Shown here piece after piece: positions 41,420 to 45,032 of a stretch of DNA of 45,032 nucleotides; position 1 is the first letter of the stretch, and every line of letters begins with the position of its first letter. This DNA is from JAXGPP01 sp964436865 (GTDB lineage Bacteria > Planctomycetota > Planctomycetia > Pirellulales > Thermoguttaceae). A model generated the notes under the pieces. It made no database searches and was not told where the DNA came from. It was given only the letters and a program-made list of their open reading frames with translations. Both the position numbers and the translations under genes were made by a program. The DNA lies in assembly GCA_964436865.1 (NCBI GenBank), contig CAYTFK010000018.1:1-45032 (forward strand), in the 5' to 3' direction.

Positions 41420-42052
41420 CTAGTCTTCTCCCTCTTCGCCTTCCTCCTCCGGACGGCGACGGATCACCTCGGGCTCCGCCTCGCCGGCAGCCGGCTCTTC
41501 GACTTCGGGCGCCTCGGTCGGAACGACGCACTGAACCACTACACTGTCGGCATCAATCAACAGCCGGGCTGTGGGTGGCAGTTCGATCTGGCCGGCGGTG
41601 ATGCTCTCATTCAACCCCAAGTGGTTGATGTTGACCGCCAGCCGCTCGGGGATCTCCGTGGCTTCGCACTCGATCTCCACCTCGTGGAGCTGATGCTCAA
41701 TGATGCCCCCTTCCTTCACGCCGGGAGCGACCCCGCGAAGCTCGACCGGAACGGTGACCTCAACTTTCTCGTGAGCGGAAATGCGGGCCAGATCGACGTG
41801 CAAGATTTGCTTGCCCCAAGTATCCCACTGCAGCTCGCGAATAAAGGCCTGCTCACTTACCGCGCCGGAAAGCTGGACCAACCGCGCGCCATGCCGCAAG
41901 GCGGCGTCGAGCTGCTCGGCCGGCAATGTCAGCCAGACCGTTTCCTGCTTATGCCCGTACAGCACCGCCGGAATCTTCCCTGAATCGCGAAGGCGACGGG
42001 AGCGACGCGTTCCTCGTGTTTCGCGAATTTGGACGGTGAGTTGTTCCGCCAT
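41420..42052 (-). CDS. rplY: 50S ribosomal protein L25/Ctc
   Basis: A 210-aa protein of the longer, two-domain L25/Ctc (TL5) type. Residues 1-95 are the 5S rRNA-binding domain (RETRGTRRSRRLRDSGKIPAVLYG). The beta domain to about 180 contains VELRGVAPGVKEGGIIEHQLHEVEIEC, and a Glu-rich tail follows. It is preceded by GAGGA. The role is 5S rRNA binding in the large subunit and stress tolerance. It is first in the rplY-pth-rpsF group, 250 bases after prs. Confidence 0.93.
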   Translation of the reverse strand: MAEQLTVQIRETRGTRRSRRLRDSGKIPAVLYGHKQETVWLTLPAEQLDAALRHGARLVQLSGAVSEQAFIRELQWDTWGKQILHVDLARISAHEKVEVTVPVELRGVAPGVKEGGIIEHQLHEVEIECEATEIPERLAVNINHLGLNESITAGQIELPPTARLLIDADSVVVQCVVPTEAPEVEEPAAGEAEPEVIRRRPEEEGEEGED

Positions 42053-42302
42053 AACGTCCTCGATCGGTCAGTTGATGACAGCTTGATTGTTGGTCGAACC
42101 GGCGGAACCGAATCGGTCGCCCCGGCTAAATGCTTATGCGGCAATGGTTTCCCACTGCGATAACGCGACTTGCCACGCGGTGCCGCCCGCCGCGGACACG
42201 CCAGCGGGCGGGGGCGAAACCAGTTATTTTGCAGTATTCCCGGTGAATTTCAAGGCCGGGCTGCGGAATCATTTTATCGGCCCCGCCCCGCGCTGGAGGG
42301 GT

Positions 42303-43247
42303 TCAAACAAACAATCGGCTCACCGATTCATTCCGGTGAATCCGTTTGATGGCCTCACCCAACAGGGGAGCTGCCGTCAATTGCTTCAAATTCGGCAGGC
42401 GCCGGTCGGGGGTGAGGGGGATACTGTCGGTTATCACGATCTCCTCGACCGGAGCTTCGCGCAATCGTTCAATGGCCTGCCCGCAGAGGATGCCGTGAGT
42501 AGCCCCGATGTAGACTTCGCGGGCGCCGGCACGTTTTACCATATGGGCGGCGCCCGTAATCGACCCCGCCGTGCTGATCATGTCGTCGAAGAGCATGGCA
42601 ATCCGCCCTTCCACCGGGCCGCCAATCAGGTTCGCCTGCTGGGTTTCGGCTGCGCCGTAGCGGCGTTTGTCGACGATCGCCAGACGACCGCCAAGGTGCT
42701 TCGCGTGACTCAATGCCCGCTTGATGCTCCCCTCGTCCGGACTAACGATGACCGTGTCTTCCTGGGGAAAGTTCTTCTGCGTGAAGTAAGCATCGATCAC
42801 CGGTGCGGCGAAAAGATGATCGACGGGTATGTCAAAGAACCCCTGAATCTGTGGGGCATGGAGATCCATCGTAAGCACCCGGTCGGCGCCAGCTCTAGTA
42901 ATGAGGTTGGCAACCAGTTTCGCCGTAATCGGGACTCGCCCCTCATCTTTGCGGTCCTGCCGCGCGTAGCCGAAATAAGGGATCACCGCCGTGATTCGCT
43001 CGGCGCTGGCGCGTTTGAAACTGTCGATCATGACCAACAGTTCCATCAGGTTGTCGTTTACGGGGGGGGAGGTGGGCTGCACGATGAACACGTCGCGGCC
43101 GCGGACATCCTGGTCGATCTTGCAGGAGATCTCGCCGTCGGGAAACCGGCCCATGGTCATCCGGCCGAGCGAAAGTCCGAGATAGTCGCAGACCTTGTTC
43201 GCCAGATCCGGATTGGCCGATCCGCAGAAGATTTTCATGTCGTTCAT
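42303..43247 (-). CDS. prs: Ribose-phosphate pyrophosphokinase
   Basis: A 314-aa PRPP synthase making PRPP from ribose 5-phosphate and ATP. Motifs are FPDGEISCKID, PYFGYARQDRKDEGRVPITAKLVANLI, DLHAPQIQGFFDIPVDHL, VSPDEGSIKRA and the PRPP loop MLFDDMISTAGSI. The length is normal. Two in-frame ATGs (43247 and 43238) are possible, and neither has a clear ribosome site. PRPP feeds nucleotide, His and Trp synthesis. Confidence 0.95.
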   Translation of the reverse strand: MNDMKIFCGSANPDLANKVCDYLGLSLGRMTMGRFPDGEISCKIDQDVRGRDVFIVQPTSPPVNDNLMELLVMIDSFKRASAERITAVIPYFGYARQDRKDEGRVPITAKLVANLITRAGADRVLTMDLHAPQIQGFFDIPVDHLFAAPVIDAYFTQKNFPQEDTVIVSPDEGSIKRALSHAKHLGGRLAIVDKRRYGAAETQQANLIGGPVEGRIAMLFDDMISTAGSITGAAHMVKRAGAREVYIGATHGILCGQAIERLREAPVEEIVITDSIPLTPDRRLPNLKQLTAAPLLGEAIKRIHRNESVSRLFV

Positions 43248-43480
43248 CGTCGGGGCTTTTCAGCAGTTGCAGGTCGAATGGCGGCTAAGGCGTGACCGGT
43301 GGAGCCCCGGAACGCGAGCAGCGCAGCGTCGGAATCGCCCATTTTACCGCGCAGCGGCGGGCCTGTAACCATTCCCTCTGCGGTTGTGTGCCGTCGATCT
43401 GCAGTGCCCCATCACTTTCGCACGAAATCGCAATGGCCACCCGGCAAGTCTGACGTTTCGCCCTTCGCGGGCAGAAGCAA

Positions 43481-43509
43481 TTGACGGCAGTTTTTCTGCC
43501 GAATAGAAT
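43481..43509 (+). promoter_or_regulatory. Near-consensus promoter of the regulated membrane-protein cassette
   Basis: TTGACG (43481-43486), a 17-base spacer and TAGAAT (43504-43509). The spacer holds CGGCAG-TTTTT-CTGCCG, a second inverted repeat (43485-43501). The palindrome at 43509-43527 covers the expected start site near 43516, so a repressor there would block initiation. Confidence 0.75.
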
Positions 43510-43527
43510 ACTTTGCAGTGCAAAGTA
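43509..43527. promoter_or_regulatory. Perfect 19-bp palindromic operator
   Basis: TACTTTGCA-G-TGCAAAGTA is a perfect inverted repeat with one central base. It begins at the last base of the -10 box and spans the predicted start site. A related copy lies at 44540-44558. The most likely binder is the winged-helix protein encoded at 44191-44499. Confidence 0.75.
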
Positions 43528-43555
43528 AATCTCCACTTTCGCTGAGGAGACTGCC

Positions 43556-44194
43556 ATGGACCGCGATGAAGCACGGGCCCGCATGCAGGAGATCCAGCGG
43601 ATTATGGAGCGGGCCACGCTGTGGACGCTGCTGCCCGGCACGGCCGCGATTGCCGGCGGCGTGCTCGTGCTGGCCGGTTGTGCGGCGAGCTATGCGATGT
43701 TCCGCTCGCTCGACTTCGCCGACATTCTCGACACATCTCTCGGGCGACAGGCGGCGTTCTGTCTCATGTGGTTCGCCATCGGCGTCACGGGGGTATTGAT
43801 CGAAGTCGTATCGACCGCGCGGGCGGCAAAGCGACAGGGACTCTCGGCCTCGGTCCGGTCGGCCCGCGTGGCGGCGTTCTCGATGACACCTAGCGTCCTG
43901 GTCGCGATGGTGCTTACGGTCAAGTTCCTGATTCCCGTCGAACCGCAGGCCGAGGAGATTCGCTATATCGTACCCGTATGGATGATGCTCTATGGCACAG
44001 GGGTGTACACGGCCGGTTTGTTTTCGATTCGCCCGCCCCGCGTGCTCGGCATAGTGTTCATTGTGCTGGGCGCGGCGGCGTTGTTCGTCTTTCCGCGCTA
44101 CGGCGTGGTCTGGGCCGCCCTGTCGTTCGGTTTGCTGCACATCGTGTTTGGGATCTACATTGTCGGCAAGCAGCGCCAGGAAACGTCGCCATGA
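43556..44194 (+). CDS. Polytopic membrane protein co-transcribed with a winged-helix regulator
   Basis: A 212-aa membrane protein. The N-terminal 20 residues are a charged helix (MDRDEARARMQEIQRIMERA). About six hydrophobic segments follow at roughly 25-48, 67-86, 105-125, 135-155, 160-175 and 178-198. I see no catalytic or transport motif and do not recognise the family with certainty. The ATG follows GAGGAG by six bases. Its stop overlaps the start of the winged-helix gene (ATGA). This pairing, together with the operator in front, suggests a small signal-responsive module whose inducer may act in the membrane. Confidence 0.8.
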   Translation: MDRDEARARMQEIQRIMERATLWTLLPGTAAIAGGVLVLAGCAASYAMFRSLDFADILDTSLGRQAAFCLMWFAIGVTGVLIEVVSTARAAKRQGLSASVRSARVAAFSMTPSVLVAMVLTVKFLIPVEPQAEEIRYIVPVWMMLYGTGVYTAGLFSIRPPRVLGIVFIVLGAAALFVFPRYGVVWAALSFGLLHIVFGIYIVGKQRQETSP

Positions 44195-44499
44195 GCGACC
44201 CCATCAAGCCCGACGACATCGACGCTGTGATTCACGAACGGGTGCGCCTGGCGATCGTCTCGGCGCTGGCCGTGGCTCCCGAACTGAGCTTCGGCGAGTT
44301 GAAGGAGATGCTTTCCGTGACCGACGGCAACCTGAGCGCCCACGCGCAGACCCTGGAAGAAGCGGGCTACATCGCGATCGAGAAGACTTTTCGCGGACGG
44401 CGGCCTTACACGACGATGAAGCTGAGTCCTCAGGGTCGCAAGGCGTTTCAGCGTTACATCGAGACGCTTCGCCAGATCATCGACCAGCCGGAGCGGTAG
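44191..44499 (+). CDS. Winged-helix transcriptional regulator (HTH_34/MarR-like)
   Basis: A 102-aa DNA-binding protein. It has the compact winged-helix form of the HTH_34 family: IHERVRLAIVSALAV, LSFGELKEML, the recognition helix TDGNLSAHAQTLEEAGYI, a wing with RRPYTTMKLSPQG, and a dimerisation helix. ATG 44191 overlaps the membrane-protein stop; a longer open frame upstream lies inside that gene. It probably represses its own operon and the next gene through the TACTTTG...CAAAGTA palindromes. The inducer is unknown. Confidence 0.85.
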   Translation: MSDPIKPDDIDAVIHERVRLAIVSALAVAPELSFGELKEMLSVTDGNLSAHAQTLEEAGYIAIEKTFRGRRPYTTMKLSPQGRKAFQRYIETLRQIIDQPER

Positions 44500-44539
44500 T
44501 CAGCCGACGCGTCTTTACCGTTCTCTTTTTTTGCGTGTT

Positions 44540-44564
44540 TACTTTGTATGGCAAAGCACTTTGC
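44540..44564. promoter_or_regulatory. Second operator copy ahead of the radical SAM gene
   Basis: The 19-mer at 44540-44558 (TACTTTGTATGGCAAAGCA) matches the upstream palindrome at 15 of 19 positions. It overlaps a second perfect inverted repeat, GCAAAG-CA-CTTTGC, at 44551-44564. It ends about 13 bases before the radical SAM ATG, so it could act at the promoter or the ribosome site. I see no clear -35/-10 here. Confidence 0.65.
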
Positions 44565-44576
44565 AGGAGATTTGCC

Positions 44577-45032
44577 ATGACCCGCCGACTGCTTCTCGTT
44601 CTGCCGTCGCTTCAGCAACTCCATGACACGCCGCTGCGACTGATCAAGTACTCGCGATTCCCGCCGCTGAGTCTGCTCACGATTGCCGGGCTGACGCCTC
44701 GTGGCGGATGGGAGATCGTCGTCCGTGATGAGCACGTGGAATCGTCGGAAATCGAGGAGCATATCGACCTTGTCGGCATCCAGACGTACATCTCCTCGTC
44801 GGGACGGGCGTACGAATTGGCCCGGCGCTGGCGTGAACGGGGGGTGAAAGTCGTGCTCGGGGGGCTCCATCCGACGAGCCTGCCCGATGAGGCGGCCGCG
44901 CACGCCGACGCCGTATGCATCGGTCCCGCCGAGACGGTGTGGGGGCAGATCCTCGACGACTTCGAACATGGCCGCCTGCAGCCCTTCTATCGCGGCCGGT
45001 CGGAGGGCTCGGCGGCGCTGGTGCCGATTCCG
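44577..45032 (+). CDS. B12-binding radical SAM protein (N-terminal part, cut by window end)
   Basis: 152 codons remain open to the window edge, so the gene is partial. ATG 44577 has AGGAGA seven bases upstream. The visible part is a cobalamin-binding-type Rossmann domain: MTRRLLLVLPSL at the start, PPLSLLTIAGLTP, DLVGIQTYISSSGRAYELARRW, VVLGGLHPTSLPDEAAAHADAVCIGPAET and then QPFYRG. These features mark B12-dependent radical SAM enzymes, which methylate or rearrange unactivated carbons. The radical SAM core (CxxxCxxC) would lie beyond the window. Its product cannot be named. The operator copy just before it suggests that the winged-helix protein controls it. Confidence 0.85.
   Translation, partial: MTRRLLLVLPSLQQLHDTPLRLIKYSRFPPLSLLTIAGLTPRGGWEIVVRDEHVESSEIEEHIDLVGIQTYISSSGRAYELARRWRERGVKVVLGGLHPTSLPDEAAAHADAVCIGPAETVWGQILDDFEHGRLQPFYRGRSEGSAALVPIP

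Noticed and set aside
1..45032. CRISPR array, insertion sequences, rRNA or tRNA genes
   Set aside because: No regularly spaced long repeats, transposase gene or recognisable RNA-gene sequence was found by eye. A covariance search would be more sensitive for tRNAs.

Overview
The window looks like a chromosomal contig from a planctomycete (Pirellulales-like). The clues are seven W-x-x-G-x-W repeats in a large exported protein, a serine/threonine kinase fused to a sigma-region-2-like module, a divergent receiver-like protein, a ceramidase-fold exported protein, and an L9 with an N-terminal extension. The DNA is GC-rich throughout. The first 20 bases are Illumina TruSeq adapter and not biological, so the left end is a sequencing or assembly edge.

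About 30-6021 is the right-hand part of an integrated mobile element, transcribed leftward. It holds a tyrosine-recombinase-like integrase with a near-consensus promoter, a 197-aa unknown, a strong terminator flanked by 11-bp-phased repeats, then a 58-aa protein, an Xis-like HTH protein, a 115-aa unknown, a DUF3820/J-like protein, a P4-type primase-helicase and a 79-aa unknown. No capsid, terminase or conjugation gene is visible, and the left end lies off the contig. An IME or satellite-like element fits best.

6018-15335 is an export and polymer-degradation region: PL10 pectate lyase, ceramidase-fold protein, sigma-like/kinase fusion, TAT-exported esterase-like hydrolase and the W-x-x-G-x-W protein. 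15416-17510 holds a receiver-like protein and a Na+/Ca2+ exchanger.

24773-17542 is a long leftward run from one good promoter: DUF309, LON-domain protein, folE, an FAD/Fe-S oxidase fusion, moaD, moaE, moaA and a cysteine-cluster protein. Several of these genes overlap by four bases. It groups GTP-derived pterin and molybdopterin synthesis with a large redox enzyme. Rightward genes nth and dcd follow, then the leftward yhaO-yhaN nuclease/ATPase pair.

31262-33235 encodes an aldehyde:ferredoxin oxidoreductase with its own MoaD/ThiS-like carrier, convergent with an Fe-alcohol dehydrogenase/PfkB kinase pair. Next come aroA and a zinc-ribbon protein. 43247-37573 is a housekeeping leftward cluster: prs, rplY, pth, rpsF, ssb, rplI and dnaB. 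The right end, 43481-45032, is a regulated cassette: a consensus-like promoter with a perfect 19-bp palindrome at its start site, a membrane protein, a small winged-helix regulator, a second copy of the palindrome, and a B12-binding radical SAM gene cut by the window end.
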